Source of the DNA: Desulfobacterales bacterium | GTDB lineage: Bacteria > Desulfobacterota > Desulfobacteria > Desulfobacterales > Desulfosalsimonadaceae | Reading direction: 5' to 3' | Assembly (NCBI GenBank): GCA_029933295.1 | Contig: JAOZOL010000101.1 | Span: forward strand, 1 to 5,806 | Length of the DNA: 5,806 nt | Shown: in pieces, positions 5,716 to 5,806 of the stretch | Layout of the letters: each line of letters starts with the position of its first letter | How positions within the stretch are numbered: position 1 is the stretch's first letter | Made by a program: the position numbers and the translations under genes | Notes under the pieces: model-generated | The model's input: only the letters and a program-made list of their open reading frames with translations | Database searches by the model: none | What the model was told of the DNA's origin: nothing

Positions 5716-5752
5716 GGGAAATATTTTTTCTGTTTCCCTCACGTCTCTGCAT

Positions 5753-5780
5753 GAATCCATAAAACTAAGCTTATGCATTC
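5753..5780. repeat. Imperfect inverted repeat next to the REP-like hairpin
   Basis: GAATCCATAA (5753-5762) and TTATGCATTC (5771-5780) are complementary at nine of ten positions around the 8-nt loop AACTAAGC. The right arm shares bases with the hairpin that starts at 5778, so the two structures are alternatives or form one bipartite element. Confidence 0.4.
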
Positions 5781-5806
5781 CCGCGGAGGACCGTGGGAAC
5801 GAGATG
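5774..5806. repeat. REP-like palindromic repeat, possibly continuing beyond the window
   Basis: TTCCCGCGG (5778-5786) and CCGTGGGAA (5791-5799) form a 9-bp stem, with one G-U pair, around the tetraloop AGGA, flanked by TGCA on the left and CGAGATG on the right. The form GCATTCCC...GGGAACGAG resembles dispersed intergenic palindromes that I recall from many proteobacterial and cyanobacterial genomes, often linked to REP-associated tyrosine transposases. No such transposase is in the window. No T-run follows on either side, so it is not a plain intrinsic terminator. The element may extend past 5806. Confidence 0.6.

Noticed and set aside
5648..5752. Upstream in-frame extension of the antitoxin to a 132-residue protein
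   Set aside because: The stretch contains the TTGACT promoter and the dyad operator, has no family resemblance, and the ATG at 5647 has a good ribosome site.
5766..5773. TAAGCTTA palindrome as a regulatory site
   Set aside because: An 8-base palindrome is expected by chance and contains only a common restriction-type sequence; it is better treated as part of the larger inverted repeat.
1..5806. CRISPR array, insertion sequence, riboswitch or large novel system
   Set aside because: No regularly spaced repeats, transposase motifs or conserved leader folds were seen. Almost all DNA is accounted for by known gene families.

Overview
The window reads as ordinary chromosomal DNA of a Gram-negative bacterium. 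Protein sequence style, moderate GC content, an encoded CCA on the tRNA and the gene mix suggest a Deltaproteobacterium such as a member of the Desulfobacterales. That assignment is an impression from sequence style, not a search result. Every stretch longer than about 150 bases is accounted for. I did not find a previously undescribed multi-gene system. The most interesting part is a small toxin-antitoxin-like module at the right end, together with a REP-like hairpin at the window edge.

Left part, minus strand (1-2153): a tightly packed run reads leftwards from a PHP-family histidinol-phosphatase-like gene through an MltB-type (GH103) lytic transglycosylase to a two-helix PLDc_N membrane protein. 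Gaps are 15 and 9 bp. It is followed, behind what looks like its own promoter (TTGACA, 17 bp, TATGGT), by tRNA-Glu(CTC) at the left edge. The two envelope genes may act together at the cell wall; the link to the phosphatase is only positional.

Middle part, plus strand (2220-4959): radA (DNA repair ATPase), rlmE (23S rRNA 2'-O-methyltransferase) and yebC (translation/regulatory factor) form a translationally coupled operon. Both junctions are TGATG stop/start overlaps. The radA and phosphatase genes diverge from a 66-bp gap that holds a 7-bp direct repeat with 22-bp spacing.

Right part, minus strand (4956-5806): an AbrB/MazE-fold antitoxin and a PIN-domain (VapC-like) protein overlap by GTGA. 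Their promoter carries a perfect 7-bp inverted repeat whose centre lies on the -10 element, as expected for autoregulation. The PIN protein has Gln where the family normally has its second active-site acid, so it may be an impaired toxin. Its stop codon overlaps the yebC stop tail-to-tail. A 9-bp-stem hairpin of a REP-like family lies upstream of the module at the window edge.
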